This document shows positions 54,750-64,000 of a stretch of 64,000 nucleotides of DNA, piece by piece. The DNA is from Mucilaginibacter sp. Bleaf8 (lineage in GTDB: Bacteria > Bacteroidota > Bacteroidia > Sphingobacteriales > Sphingobacteriaceae): positions 62,001 through 126,000 of the forward strand of contig NZ_JAHBBK010000006.1 in NCBI RefSeq assembly GCF_018390515.1. The letters are read 5' to 3'. The notes below the pieces were generated by a model. That model did not search any database. It saw only the letters and a program-made list of their open reading frames with translations, and was not told the DNA's origin. A program made the position numbers and the translations under genes. Position 1 is the first letter of the stretch. The number at the start of each line of letters is the position of its first letter.

Positions 54750-55508
54750 ATGAATATTTTAAAGAAAAAATCACTTTTTGCTGTTTTAATATTAACAGGT
54801 ATTGCTACGCTATACTTTTCCTGCAAAAAGAATGATGCGATTATAGAAAAGACTGAAATCAATAAAAAAGACTTTGCCTTACAAATAGCTAAAAGCCTGT
54901 ACGAAAGCTTTGCCCAGGATGGAAATAAGGCCAGCTTAGCTAAGAAAAACGCTTCTAACAGGCAAGCAACCAGCGCCTCACTATGCGGAACAACCCGCGA
55001 TTCTATCGTTAATAGTCAGAAAACATTAACAGGTAACATCTCGGAGATAGCCAAAGGATACATTCAGTTCACCTACCTTTGCTTACCTAATACCACAGTG
55101 CCAAACAGCTACCACCTGAAGGATAGCATACACACCATCAGGGAATCGGCTGTGGCCAGGCAGGAATCAACCGTGAGAGAGGATTACGACGCCATTGGCA
55201 CAGCATCTTCTTTCGGCGTGGTTTCCGTTACCGGCAAGCAGTTGTCTCACATTAATTACACTACCAAATCAGGCACACCGAAAGTGATAGATCAGTATAA
55301 CGATTTCACTTTGCAAAACCTGCAAGTTATTTTTGGCGGCATTCAGCTTGGCCGTGTGCCGTTCACGGCAAAAGGTACTATCGATGGTACACCGTTTGAT
55401 TTTCAGGGAACCGTTACCTTTAACTATGGCGTCAAAATCGTCGTGTCAATTTCGGGCGAAGGTTATATTGTGAACAGCGAAGACTGGACCATTACTGAAG
55501 GGGAATAA
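54750..55508 (+). CDS. Hypothetical lipoprotein
   Basis: 252 residues from ATG 54750; a GTG at 54726 is in frame but would lengthen the signal region. N-terminus MNILKKKSLFAVLILTGIATLYFSC with lipobox Cys25, followed by KKND. A helical part (about 35-130; KKDFALQIAKSLYESFAQ, Ser/Asn/Ala-rich) is followed by a beta-rich half (SSFGVVSVTGKQLSHINYTTKSGTPKVIDQYNDFTLQNLQVIFGG…). No family recognised. It is transcribed on its own and closed by a terminator hairpin. Confidence 0.6.
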   Translation: MNILKKKSLFAVLILTGIATLYFSCKKNDAIIEKTEINKKDFALQIAKSLYESFAQDGNKASLAKKNASNRQATSASLCGTTRDSIVNSQKTLTGNISEIAKGYIQFTYLCLPNTTVPNSYHLKDSIHTIRESAVARQESTVREDYDAIGTASSFGVVSVTGKQLSHINYTTKSGTPKVIDQYNDFTLQNLQVIFGGIQLGRVPFTAKGTIDGTPFDFQGTVTFNYGVKIVVSISGEGYIVNSEDWTITEGE

Positions 55509-55542
55509 CTCCTTAATACCCCTTCTTTTATTTAATATACTT

Positions 55543-55583
55543 ACAGCGAAAGCTTACCTCATCAGGTAGGCTTTTGCTGTTTT
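55543..55583 (+). terminator. Hairpin terminator after the lipoprotein gene
   Basis: ACAGC-AAAGC-TACCT on the left (55543-55558) pairs with AGGTA-GCTTT-GCTGT on the right (55564-55580) with small internal mismatches and is followed by TTTA. It ends the lipoprotein transcript. Confidence 0.65.
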
Positions 55584-55869
55584 ATCGTTATCTATCCCCT
55601 GTTATAATTCACTTGGCTACCTGGAGAAAAGGCCGACACTTTGTCTTTCCGTTCCTAAGCCTATGTATTAAAGTTTGCCTTCGGCTGGCCTCCGTGGTAC
55701 TTTAATCTGCTCCCCTGAAAAAACCGCAATACAAAATGATAAAAACCTGCTATAAGCAGGTAAAATGTTTAAGCTGACTATTTTATGTAATGGTTATTTT
55801 AAACGAATTGATAAGCGACGAAAAGTTACGTTATCAATAATTAGTTATTGCCAACTCAATTCGTTATCC

Positions 55870-57258
55870 ATGCAGCAGCAAAAACAACTTTTTGGCCATC
55901 CGGTAGGCTTGTATGTACTTTTTATGACGGAACTGTGGGAACGGTTCAGCTACTACGGCATGCGGGCCATTCTGGTGCTTTTTATGGTTACATCCAGCAC
56001 CAAAAATCCGGGGTTCGGGTGGACGGAAAGCAAAGCCCTTGAGGTGTACGGCACCTATACCTTTTTGGTTTACTTTTTTAATGTACCAGGTGGCATTATT
56101 GCCGATAAGTGGCTGGGGCAAAAACGCGCTGCTATGCTGGGCGGCATATTGCTGGTAGCTGGGCATAGTATATTAGCCCTGGCTTCTGTATGGGCATTTT
56201 ATACCGGGTTGGCCTTTATCATTATGGGTGTTGGGTGCCTGAAAGCCAACGTATCTACCATGGTTGGCGAGTTGTATGCAAAAGGCGATGCCCGTCGGGA
56301 TAAGGGCTTTTCGATCTTCTACATCGGTATTAATATTGGTGGTTTCATTGCTCCGCTGATGGTTGGCTATGTAGGTGAGGTTTACGGCTGGCATTACGGC
56401 TTCGGGTTGGCCGGTATTGGCATGACCTTCGGGTTAATCATTTTTGCCTTAGGGCAAAAATACCTTAAAGGCATTGGCAACACAGCCCAAAATGCCACCC
56501 CTGAAAAAATTGCTGCCCGTAATACAAGCTTAAGCAAAACAGACAAAGACCGGATGATAGTTATTGCTGTTACCTGTTTGTTGATTGTTTTGTTTTGGAG
56601 CGCTTATGAACAAGCCGGCGGCCTGATGAACCTGTATGCCGAACAAAAGACCAATCGCAGGCTTGCCTTTACCAATTGGACCGTACCAGCTTCCTGGTTT
56701 CAGTCAGTCACTTCATTTTTTATCATCCTGCTGGCAGCTCCCATCGCAGCCTTTTGGTATTGGTGGAAAAGAAAAGGGCGTGAAGCATCAGCTATCTTCA
56801 AAATGGCCTTGGGCATCATGATTATGGGCTGGGGGTTCTTATTCATGGTGGCTGCCGCTTACCAGTATAAGGCGGATGGCTCTTCTGCAATGTACTGGCT
56901 TGTATTAGCTTATTTTTTACATACCGTAGGCGAACTTTGTGCATCGCCGGTTGCGCTATCATTTATTACCAAACTGGCCCCGGCCAGGTATTGTTCCAGC
57001 ATGATGGGCATATACTTTGCTGCAACGGGTTTGGGCAATTATGTAGCCGGCTGGTTAGGTATATGGTCGCGCTCGGCAGGCGAACTGCAGTTATTTGCCG
57101 GTATTGCCGTGGCCTGCACGCTGGCCGGTATACTGGTTATAGCTTTTCTGCCTGCTTTTAAACGGCTTTGCCATGGTGCCGAGAATGATTTAACGACAGA
57201 TAGCACTCCTGCAGACGCCACCTTGCAAATCCAAATTACTAAACCTGCCCCTTTTTAA
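55870..57258 (+). CDS. POT/PTR2 family peptide transporter
   Basis: 462 residues from ATG 55870, chosen because GHPVGLYVLFMTELWERFSYYGMRAILVLFM is the conserved opening of proton-coupled oligopeptide transporters and includes the ExxER-like element; an in-frame ATG at 55765 would add 35 unconserved residues. About 12 membrane spans. Further marks are FFNVPGGIIADKWLGQKRAAMLGG, GVGCLKANVSTMVGELY, GFSIFYIGINIGGFIAPLMVGYVGE and FWSAYEQAGGLMNLYAEQ. It imports di- and tripeptides with protons across the inner membrane. The M1 metallopeptidase gene lies next door on the other strand, a plausible functional partner. Confidence 0.9.
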   Translation: MQQQKQLFGHPVGLYVLFMTELWERFSYYGMRAILVLFMVTSSTKNPGFGWTESKALEVYGTYTFLVYFFNVPGGIIADKWLGQKRAAMLGGILLVAGHSILALASVWAFYTGLAFIIMGVGCLKANVSTMVGELYAKGDARRDKGFSIFYIGINIGGFIAPLMVGYVGEVYGWHYGFGLAGIGMTFGLIIFALGQKYLKGIGNTAQNATPEKIAARNTSLSKTDKDRMIVIAVTCLLIVLFWSAYEQAGGLMNLYAEQKTNRRLAFTNWTVPASWFQSVTSFFIILLAAPIAAFWYWWKRKGREASAIFKMALGIMIMGWGFLFMVAAAYQYKADGSSAMYWLVLAYFLHTVGELCASPVALSFITKLAPARYCSSMMGIYFAATGLGNYVAGWLGIWSRSAGELQLFAGIAVACTLAGILVIAFLPAFKRLCHGAENDLTTDSTPADATLQIQITKPAPF

Positions 57259-57260
57259 TA

Positions 57261-57297
57261 AAAACGGGCGACTAAACTTTTAACGCTTAGCCGCCCG
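57261..57297 (-). terminator. Hairpin terminator for the M1 peptidase gene
   Basis: CGGGCGACTAAAC (57265-57277) pairs with GCTTAGCCGCCCG (57285-57297) with two mismatches. A-residues on the left read as a T-run on the minus strand. It lies 25 bp after the M1 peptidase stop. Confidence 0.7.
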
Positions 57298-57321
57298 CCT
57301 GCTTATTGATTTGTAAAATCG

Positions 57322-59001
57322 CTATTTGACAATAGCGGCTGTTATATAGTACATCTTTGTGATAGCAGCCGTATCAAACAACATCTCATTACCGGCTTTC
57401 AAAGCAATAGTTTTCCATGTAGTACCCGGATATATTTTCAGCGCCGGCTGCGAACCATTGGTTAGATTTAGCGGCAGATTGAAGCCTGATATGCAGTTAG
57501 TCCAACGGTAGCTCACCTTGGTGCGGTTGGTGTTAAAGCGTAGTTCAAGTGCCGGTAACTGTGTGGTTTGCAGATATTGTTTAAATACCTTGCTATAATC
57601 AAAACCCGCCTTGGCAGATATATAATCTTCAATCTGTTTGGCAGTAACCGTTTGGTGATAAAAAGTTTTATTTAACCCGCGCATTATGCCCCTGAAAAGC
57701 TCATCGTTACCTATGCTATGGCGAATAGCGTGCAACATATTGCCCCCTTTCGGATACATATCGCCGCTGCCCTGGTCATTCACCCCATAAGCCGGAATGA
57801 TGGGACTATCATTATGGATACCTTTACGGGTACCTTCATTATAAGCGTTTGCCGCATCTTTACCGAAAATATAGTCAACATACAAAGTTTCGGAGTAATT
57901 GGTGAAGCTTTCGTGTATCCACATATCGGCCAAATCTTTACTGGTGATGTTGTTACCAAACCATTCATGGCCACTCTCGTGTACGATAATAAAATCCCAC
58001 TTCAGTCCCCAACCGGTTCCTGACCCATCGCGCAGGCGATAACCCGGTTTGTACCAATTGCCATACGCCACGGCACTTTGATGCTCCATACCGGTATGCG
58101 GCACATCAACCAGTTTATAGCCGTCTTCATAAAAAGGGTAAGCACCAAACCAATGCTCAAATGCTTTCAGCATCTGGTGTACTTCGTGCGGCATATACGT
58201 TTTCGCCTTTGGCAAATTATAATCCAACACCCAGTAGTTAAGATCAAGCTTACCTTTCTCCCCGGCATAAGTTTCACCGAAGTGTACATACTTGCCTATA
58301 TAGGGAATGATATCATAATTGTTGATCGGATTGCTGACTGACCATTTGTAGGTAGCTGTACCATCGGCGTTTTTTACTTGTGATTGCAGGCGACCGTTGC
58401 CCACAGCCACCAGTGTATCAGGCACAATCATGGATAATGACGCACCGCGATCCGGCTCGTCCGACTGGTGGTCTTTACAAGGATACCATATCGAGGCCCC
58501 AAGTCCCTGGCAAGTTACCGTCATCCAGGGCCGCTTCAACGAATCCTGGTTAAATGACCAGCCGCCACTCCAAGGTGGCCGGGTACTTTCGTGTGGCTTA
58601 CCCGAAAAATAAACAGTCACAACATGTTCCGATCCTTTACTTTGCTGCTGTGGTACCTGCACATGCCAGGCATTACCATCGCGGCTGTATTTAAGCGCAA
58701 CCTTTTTATCCAGTAATATGCTATCAATATTCAGCGGCTCTTGCAAGTCAATTTGCATTGCAGGCACATGCTGTGTGTTCAGCACTTTATAGGTAATGAT
58801 GTTTTGCCCTGATGTTGTTTTAGCGATATAATCGGGTTTTACGGTGATGTCATAACGCTGTACATCCCACCAGGCACGTTCGGGCGTGATACTGCCGCGC
58901 AGTGTATCGGCACGGGTAAAAGTTTTCGGCTTTGCTTCCTGTGCTTGCGAGCAAGCCGCAGTTAGCATTAAAAGAGTAAATATTTGATATAACTTATTCA
59001 T
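57322..59001 (-). CDS. M1 family metallopeptidase, predicted lipoprotein
   Basis: 559 residues. Signal with lipobox LLMLTAAC (Cys17). The N-terminal beta domain (about 40-235) precedes the catalytic domain with PHTGMEHQSAVAYGN (exopeptidase motif region, 302-314). The zinc site is HESGH (His341, Glu342, His345) with Glu364 in WIHESF exactly 18 residues later. The C-terminal part ends in a beta domain (YRWTNCISGFNLPLNLTNG). It is shorter than full aminopeptidase N and lacks the large C-terminal helical domain, like other Bacteroidota M1 peptidases. It cleaves N-terminal residues from peptides outside the inner membrane. Encoded 24 bp after the DUF5695 gene. Confidence 0.92.
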   Translation of the reverse strand: MNKLYQIFTLLMLTAACSQAQEAKPKTFTRADTLRGSITPERAWWDVQRYDITVKPDYIAKTTSGQNIITYKVLNTQHVPAMQIDLQEPLNIDSILLDKKVALKYSRDGNAWHVQVPQQQSKGSEHVVTVYFSGKPHESTRPPWSGGWSFNQDSLKRPWMTVTCQGLGASIWYPCKDHQSDEPDRGASLSMIVPDTLVAVGNGRLQSQVKNADGTATYKWSVSNPINNYDIIPYIGKYVHFGETYAGEKGKLDLNYWVLDYNLPKAKTYMPHEVHQMLKAFEHWFGAYPFYEDGYKLVDVPHTGMEHQSAVAYGNWYKPGYRLRDGSGTGWGLKWDFIIVHESGHEWFGNNITSKDLADMWIHESFTNYSETLYVDYIFGKDAANAYNEGTRKGIHNDSPIIPAYGVNDQGSGDMYPKGGNMLHAIRHSIGNDELFRGIMRGLNKTFYHQTVTAKQIEDYISAKAGFDYSKVFKQYLQTTQLPALELRFNTNRTKVSYRWTNCISGFNLPLNLTNGSQPALKIYPGTTWKTIALKAGNEMLFDTAAITKMYYITAAIVK

Positions 59002-59025
59002 AATGTAATTTAGCAGCTGTGGCGT

Positions 59026-61779
59026 TTACTTCCTCTCAGCTAACGTAAGCTGAGTTATTGTCTTTTTAAGCGGTATTGCAAAAGCACCTCTTTGTTGACT
59101 AAAAGACTTTGTCAACCCATATTTTTTTCCACCAGTTAAAGCCGTCGGCTGTTGAATGTGCAGATATGCTACCGGCGTATAAGCATCAGCAGCATTTAGG
59201 CTGATTTGCAATTGACGGGTTTTAGTATTGTAAGACGCACTTTTGAACGTCCCGGCATCCAGGGTAAGCCATAAACCCAATGGTGCGATATATAACTGTG
59301 ATTGGGCAGCTGTAGTAACATTCACCTTCACCCAACTGCCGTTAAGTTCCAAATTACCACCAAAGGCCAGCCAACCCAATTCTTTATCGTGTGTAAGATA
59401 AGTTGCTGTGTTTACGGCATAGCCAAAAAAGTTGGAACCATAGTCGCCCGACAGGCCGTCTATTTTAAGCGTAGACGGAAAAGAGTGGAATGCTGCCGAA
59501 CCAAAACCATCTTGCGTAATGTTAGAAATAGCACCCAGTGTACCACCATATCCTACACGGAGTAAATAAGTATCCTCAGGATGGTTTCTATACTCGCTCA
59601 GTACAGGGATAGCATTCAGCCCCGAGCCATAATGATGCAGTTGCCGCTCTACCCGCTGCAACTTGCCACCGTATAAAAAATCCCAGTACCGGCGCGCGGA
59701 GCCATTGTAGCCCCAGTGTGGCACCGTAGGCATATAAGCTAAGATAGCGTTCATCGTTACAGCAGCTTTATCGCCGTAACCGAAATATTTTGACCAGAGG
59801 TAAACCTCTTCCTGCCCGGTCGAATCCCAAGGCATTTCGCTGCCGAAAGGATATTGCAATGTACGCCAGTGGTTAGCGCGGGCCTTCATGGCATTTTCCA
59901 ACTGGTTAGCCAGTGTAAACCATCCTTCGGCCTTTAAATCCATTAGTATCAGGTAAAATACCGTACCCTCCATTTGGCCAAACTGCGCATAGTAAGGTGC
60001 CAGCTTAACCATTGCCATTGAGGTATTATACGCCTTGTCCAGATACCATTGCCAGTTTTGTTCGGTAACCAAACCGGTATGATTACGGGCCAGCCGATAC
60101 AGCGCCCAGTGAGCCGCAGCTACATGCGGATAGTTATAAGACCGGCCCACATCATTGGCATCCTTATGGCTCCAGGCCGCCCACGTTTTGTAGTTGATGG
60201 CTGTATTGTAAGTACCTGCCGGCATTTCATCAGGCTGGTAATAAAACAGGCTCTTTTTTACGCCGTATTTTTCCTTACCCTCACTATGCTGTAATTTTCC
60301 CCATAGGGTGTTGTTTACGAATTGTTGCAGCCTAGATACCTCTTGTTTATCGGGTTGCAATAATTCTTTCATCATAGCGCCCAGCCAACCACCAGCACCG
60401 CCTTCATCACTTAATCCGGCTATCCATGCCCGGCTATCTTGCGTCACCTGCTCGCCCTTTTCGTAATCGTAGCTGATAACCGAAGGTGAACGACCAAAAG
60501 GATCGGACTTATCATTAAACCACTGTTTTTGGGTCAGGAACCGGCCATAATCCTTAACAACTTCTTTTTCGGCCTTAATTACTTTGTAACTAATAGTTTG
60601 GCACAAGCCATCGTTGTAAGTGATGCTTAATCTTGCCCGCCCCCATTGGTTGCCTTTAACCTCATAAATGGCATAACCATTGGCAGCTTTACCTTTGGGC
60701 TGTAAGGTAAGCGCCCTCTGCGGCTCTACCTGTATCGATTTCACTTTTTCTTTATAACTTAAAAACAGTTGTGCGTTTACATCCTGCGGCAAAATATAGC
60801 CCGGCACTCCAATAGCTACAGGCCGGTTACTTTCGGCCAGTTTACGCTCAATACTTTTAACCGAACTGGCCAATAGAAATTGCAAAGCGTACTCCCGCAC
60901 TTCGCCTGGCTTTAACATGTAAGAAGAGGTGGGCGTATTCCAGGGTTCGGCATCTTTCCACTCCTTATCTGCATATGCCCGGCTATAAATTGTCCATTCA
61001 TGAAAACCCTCAAAGGTGATTCCTCTTGGCGTAGGGTCGTCCAGCAAAGGGTTATAAGCCTCTAATGATGCGTTTTTATAGGGTACTACCAAAAGTACCG
61101 GCCCATGTCCGCTTAAGCGGGTTACCTGCAGGTAGCCTGCATCTTTACCAATATAAGGGTCATAAAAAACATTGCCAGCATGCGCTTCTTCAAGCGATTT
61201 GCCTTCCATTATGTTATTAAACACCATAGGTATGCCTAAGGCTCCTATCTCCAACGCTTGCTGCGTTTTGTTTTGAAGCACAAAGCGCAACACCAGGTGA
61301 TGATCACGTACCTCCCAATAGCGCTGCACAAGCAACGGCGCATCCTGCGGTAAGGTACCGGTCAAATCGGCCGCTGCTAATACCGGTGCGGTCGCAGCTA
61401 TGGCCGTAACTGTCCCTCGTTTAGCGGCGGTTGAGTAACTTTTCCAATCTGTGGTACCGCCTGATCTTACTTTGAAAGTGATATCACCTAAATGGTACAT
61501 GCCATCTTTGCTACGCAATTCCAACCTTTCACCAGGTGTGAAATCAAACTTATTTTCGCTGTTAGGATTTAGTGCAGCTACAGTTTGCGAAGCCTTTACT
61601 AGCTTTAGTTGAAAATCCGGCGTATTGAAAGCCATTAGTCCGCTGTCTAAACCGAGGGTTGATGGCTTTGCGGCTAATGCATCCCAGGGTGATTGTGCAA
61701 AAGCGGTGGGTGTGCCAAGCCAGGCAACGAGCAACATTAGCACATAACCGTATTTTTTATTGAAACAGATTTTCTTCAT
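59026..61779 (-). CDS. DUF5695 family secreted protein, predicted glycan-active
   Basis: 917 residues with a signal peptide (MKKICFNKKYGYVLMLLVAWLGTPTAFAQ). An N-terminal beta-sandwich (about 40-320) is followed by a long helical part (about 400-720) with repeated Trp/Tyr/His helices (RSYNYPHVAAAHWALYRLARNH, YAQFGQMEGTVFYLILMDLKAEGWF, VYLWSKYFGYGDKAAVTMNAILAYMPTVPHWGYNGSARRYWDFLYGGKLQRVERQLHHYGSGLNAIPVL). This looks like an alpha/alpha toroid of the kind found in polysaccharide lyases and glycosidases. I recall such proteins as DUF5695. No catalytic residues can be assigned. Likely in one transcript with the M1 peptidase. Confidence 0.7.
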   Translation of the reverse strand: MKKICFNKKYGYVLMLLVAWLGTPTAFAQSPWDALAAKPSTLGLDSGLMAFNTPDFQLKLVKASQTVAALNPNSENKFDFTPGERLELRSKDGMYHLGDITFKVRSGGTTDWKSYSTAAKRGTVTAIAATAPVLAAADLTGTLPQDAPLLVQRYWEVRDHHLVLRFVLQNKTQQALEIGALGIPMVFNNIMEGKSLEEAHAGNVFYDPYIGKDAGYLQVTRLSGHGPVLLVVPYKNASLEAYNPLLDDPTPRGITFEGFHEWTIYSRAYADKEWKDAEPWNTPTSSYMLKPGEVREYALQFLLASSVKSIERKLAESNRPVAIGVPGYILPQDVNAQLFLSYKEKVKSIQVEPQRALTLQPKGKAANGYAIYEVKGNQWGRARLSITYNDGLCQTISYKVIKAEKEVVKDYGRFLTQKQWFNDKSDPFGRSPSVISYDYEKGEQVTQDSRAWIAGLSDEGGAGGWLGAMMKELLQPDKQEVSRLQQFVNNTLWGKLQHSEGKEKYGVKKSLFYYQPDEMPAGTYNTAINYKTWAAWSHKDANDVGRSYNYPHVAAAHWALYRLARNHTGLVTEQNWQWYLDKAYNTSMAMVKLAPYYAQFGQMEGTVFYLILMDLKAEGWFTLANQLENAMKARANHWRTLQYPFGSEMPWDSTGQEEVYLWSKYFGYGDKAAVTMNAILAYMPTVPHWGYNGSARRYWDFLYGGKLQRVERQLHHYGSGLNAIPVLSEYRNHPEDTYLLRVGYGGTLGAISNITQDGFGSAAFHSFPSTLKIDGLSGDYGSNFFGYAVNTATYLTHDKELGWLAFGGNLELNGSWVKVNVTTAAQSQLYIAPLGLWLTLDAGTFKSASYNTKTRQLQISLNAADAYTPVAYLHIQQPTALTGGKKYGLTKSFSQQRGAFAIPLKKTITQLTLAERK

Positions 61780-61987
61780 TTTGCATAGTATCTGATAGAA
61801 AGCTTTCGTGTAATATCAGCCGGGGCATCAATTGACCACTGTAAGCATAAAGCGGCATGCCGCCGCGAGAAACGATATTTTAAAATTTACTGAGAAATTG
61901 GGCCTTAAAAGTGGTGGCCGCGTTAGCTAACCAGCACTTGCTATGATGCTGCTCTGCCTAAAAGCTTATATCTAACAACGAGTTGTT

Positions 61988-62890
61988 TTAGCTGGCAAAT
62001 TTAGTGAGACTACTTACGTTGCTCATATAATTGTCCATATAATCGCGAGGAGAAGTACCGACAATGCTCTTGAACACCCTGTTAAAGTTGGTTATGCTAT
62101 TGAAGCCGCAACTGTAAGCCACGGTGGATATACATACAAATTTATGAGCCGTTAACTTCTTGCAGGCTTCATTAACCCTTACCTCATTCAGGAAAGAGAT
62201 AAAGGTATGGCCTGTATGCTTTTTAAAATACCGGCAAAACGCCTGCGGAGTCATGTAAGCGGTGTTGGCCACATCTTCCAACGCAATAGATTCACTATGG
62301 TGCTGTATAATGTAATTGAAAATATTACTGATGCGGATGCCTTCACTCTCGGTAATAGAAGATGCATTGCCCCGTTCGCATAGCGGCTCCAGCTTTTGGT
62401 TCATATTCTGCAAAACTTTAATCAATTGCAAAAAAGATAAGAGTTGGTCGGAACCAGTGGTATTCTTGATAGAAAGCAGGCCGCTGGTAATGTCGTTAAA
62501 GTGCACCGCCGGCACTTTAAAGCCTTGCTGATGCTGTGTCAGAAAACTTTTGCATATTTTCATTTCCGGCAAATCAAATAACGGCTTCAAAACACCCTCC
62601 GGATCGAAGTAAATACTACAGGCTTTCACATTTTTAGTGCCCCCCTGTTCAAAGTACTCCGGATTACTTTTGAATAAATGAGGTGTATTGGCACCAATCA
62701 AATAAATCTCGCCACTGGTAAAAGTATGCATATTGTTACCTGTAATTAGCGTACCATCCCCTTCCTGTATCCAGGTAATTTGGGCTTCCTGGTGCCGGTG
62801 CAGATAAGGATAAAAATAAGGCAATGTTACCTGCTCTGCAATTACGCTTTTGTCGTGAGGAACAGGGAGGGTAAATTGTAATACTTTCAT
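61988..62890 (-). CDS. AraC family transcriptional regulator with cupin domain
   Basis: 300 residues. The N-terminal cupin (about 20-110; YFYPYLHRHQEAQITWIQEGDGTLITGNNMHTFTSGEIYLIGANTPHLFKS) is a ligand-sensing barrel. The C-terminal AraC HTH pair (about 195-295) has ALEDVANTAYMTPQAFCRYFKKHTGHTFISFLNEVRVNEACKKL and VAYSCGFNSITNFNRVFKSIVGTSPRDYM. It sits upstream of DUF5695/M1 and downstream of the DadA-like gene, all on the minus strand, and may control either. Confidence 0.9.
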   Translation of the reverse strand: MKVLQFTLPVPHDKSVIAEQVTLPYFYPYLHRHQEAQITWIQEGDGTLITGNNMHTFTSGEIYLIGANTPHLFKSNPEYFEQGGTKNVKACSIYFDPEGVLKPLFDLPEMKICKSFLTQHQQGFKVPAVHFNDITSGLLSIKNTTGSDQLLSFLQLIKVLQNMNQKLEPLCERGNASSITESEGIRISNIFNYIIQHHSESIALEDVANTAYMTPQAFCRYFKKHTGHTFISFLNEVRVNEACKKLTAHKFVCISTVAYSCGFNSITNFNRVFKSIVGTSPRDYMDNYMSNVSSLTKFAS

Positions 62891-63212
62891 GGCTCAATCA
62901 ATTGTTTTCGGAATTTACAGATATTAACTTCAAATTCACAAGGAAGCCATTAAAAATGTTAAAATACAACTATAATAAGCTAATTTTTTAAGCGCATTTC
63001 CCCTATTGCATTAACTACAGCCATATTTGGGTTAGAAAACACCCCAAAACAGCATCCATATCAAAAGAGCTATCAAAATCCAACAAGCAAATAAGAAATA
63101 TCAGCCTTTAATCGCAATAGAACGTTAGTATTTTAGTATTCACACAATACATACGCCCCTTTCCCAAGAAAAACCTATCTGTTAACCGTATAATTTGACA
63201 GAAATTTAATCC
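62891..63212. other. Intergenic region between araC-type and dadA-type genes
   Basis: 322 bp, AT-rich, no gene seen. It must contain the AraC gene's promoter and the end of the oxidoreductase transcript; no clear hairpin was found. Confidence 0.5.
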
Positions 63213-64000
63213 TTAAGACCGATTTGGTGCAAATGCATCAACCGGAATAGTCGTTTTTAGTCCTGCCACTATTTCACTTACTAATTTGCCGGTTGCTGGG
63301 CCCAGGCTTAACCCCATCATGCCATGCCCTGTTGCAATAACCAGATTTTTGAATTTAGCCACGCGCCCTATGTAAGGTAAGCCATCCGGTGATGAGGGAC
63401 GGAAACCAAACCAGATATCTTTGGTGTCGGGCAATTGCGGGTGCAAATCCGGGAAGTACTTAGGTACCGATTCAACAATACCTCTTACCCGGTTCATGTT
63501 GATACGATCATTTAGTTTATCAATTTCCATCGTACCACCATAACGGATGCTCCCGTTCATTGGCGTAATGGCCACCCGGGCTTCGCAAAGCAATGCAGGG
63601 ATCTGCATGCGGTTCTGCTTTTCTTCGACCATAAACGAATAACCTTTCCCTGGCAACAAGGAAACCTTCAGGTTCAGCATCCGGGCAATGGCCGGCGACC
63701 ACGAACCGCCTGCAATAATATATTCATCGGCATTGTAAGCATTGTTGCCGGCTATTACTTTGCTTATACTACCATTTATCGCTTCAATTTTGGTTACTTC
63801 TGTATTGCGCTGAATTTTAACTCCGGCCGCTTCCAAATGCGTTACCAAATCGGCAATGAGCTGGTTAGGATATAAATGAGCATCGCACCGGTAATGCACC
63901 GCCCCTAACACGTCGAGTTTTAAATCGGGTTGCAGGGCAGCACACTCGGCTGCCGACAGCACAGCCATATCCAAACCCAGCTTCCGGCCCTGTTCTGCCA
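63213..64000 (-). CDS. DadA-like FAD-dependent amino-acid dehydrogenase (N-terminally truncated by the window)
   Basis: The last ~262 residues of a D-amino-acid dehydrogenase-type flavoenzyme; the frame stays open to base 64000, so the FAD-binding N-terminus lies outside. Visible parts are GLDMAVLSAAECAALQPDLKLDVLGAVHYRCDAHLYPNQL, EYIIAGGSWSPAIARML, SLLPGKGYSFMVE, RYGGTMEI, the conserved FGFRPSSPDGLPYIGR and NLVIATGHGMMGLSLGPATGKLVSEIV. It oxidises D-amino acids (DadA) or cis-4-hydroxy-D-proline in related enzymes. Which substrate cannot be told from this part. An AraC regulator lies downstream. Confidence 0.85.
   Translation of the reverse strand, partial: AEQGRKLGLDMAVLSAAECAALQPDLKLDVLGAVHYRCDAHLYPNQLIADLVTHLEAAGVKIQRNTEVTKIEAINGSISKVIAGNNAYNADEYIIAGGSWSPAIARMLNLKVSLLPGKGYSFMVEEKQNRMQIPALLCEARVAITPMNGSIRYGGTMEIDKLNDRINMNRVRGIVESVPKYFPDLHPQLPDTKDIWFGFRPSSPDGLPYIGRVAKFKNLVIATGHGMMGLSLGPATGKLVSEIVAGLKTTIPVDAFAPNRS

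Overview
The window looks like the genome of a Bacteroidota bacterium of the Pedobacter/Mucilaginibacter (Sphingobacteriaceae) type. The evidence is a Bacteroidota-style type VI secretion system (T6SSiii), SusC/SusD pairs, a hybrid two-component regulator, GLPGLI and outer-membrane beta-barrel families, and the near absence of purine-rich ribosome binding sites. The genus is an inference from protein style only. No rRNA, tRNA or CRISPR array was seen.

Layout. (1) 1-9.7 kb: T6SS cargo locus, with the end of the sheath gene tssC, two Hcp/TssD tube genes, a lysozyme-like effector with a lipoprotein partner, VgrG, and a DUF4280-Hint-GH-E nuclease effector followed by immunity-like and TPR genes. 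(2) 9.7-12.7 kb: a graveyard of Rhs/polymorphic-toxin tips, holding an AHH-nuclease tail with an intact Imm11-like gene, three Rhs-core scars, a frameshifted toxin with an HxxGDxWAH motif, and surviving immunity-like genes. (3) 13-24.5 kb: GH29 fucosidase, a DUF3800 protein, a divergent lipoprotein/ZnuD-like receptor pair sharing an inverted-repeat operator candidate, a GLPGLI/beta-barrel pair and a DUF3592 protein. (4) 24.5-28.5 kb: a plasmid-like replication module with 13 iteron-like repeats, a Rep_3/RepB initiator and a serine recombinase. (5) 28.5-33.8 kb: a second T6SS module, with a vgrG whose first ~400 codons encode the same protein as the first vgrG, a PAAR cargo protein, a membrane protein, a lipoprotein and a cytosolic relative of that lipoprotein. 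(6) 33.9-51.5 kb: a beta-barrel protein and a polysaccharide utilisation locus (GH31, SusD, SusC, GH31 and a divergent hybrid two-component sensor). (7) 51.5-64 kb: a four-gene ABC-transporter operon, a lipoprotein, a POT peptide transporter, an M1 metallopeptidase, a DUF5695 protein, an AraC regulator and the end of a DadA-like oxidoreductase.

How the parts work together. The two vgrG modules appear to be alternative spikes on one injection machine: they keep one trunk and swap the tip and cargo. The AT-rich stretch after the Hint domain (about 7.65-12.3 kb) fits repeated replacement of toxin/immunity cassettes. Three proteins encoded beside these effectors, otherwise unlike each other, end in the same short tail, W-L-P-P-x-W. 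This is the least explained signal in the window and may mark a common partner. The iteron/Rep module between the two T6SS blocks suggests either a large secondary replicon or an integrated plasmid that brought or rearranged this DNA.
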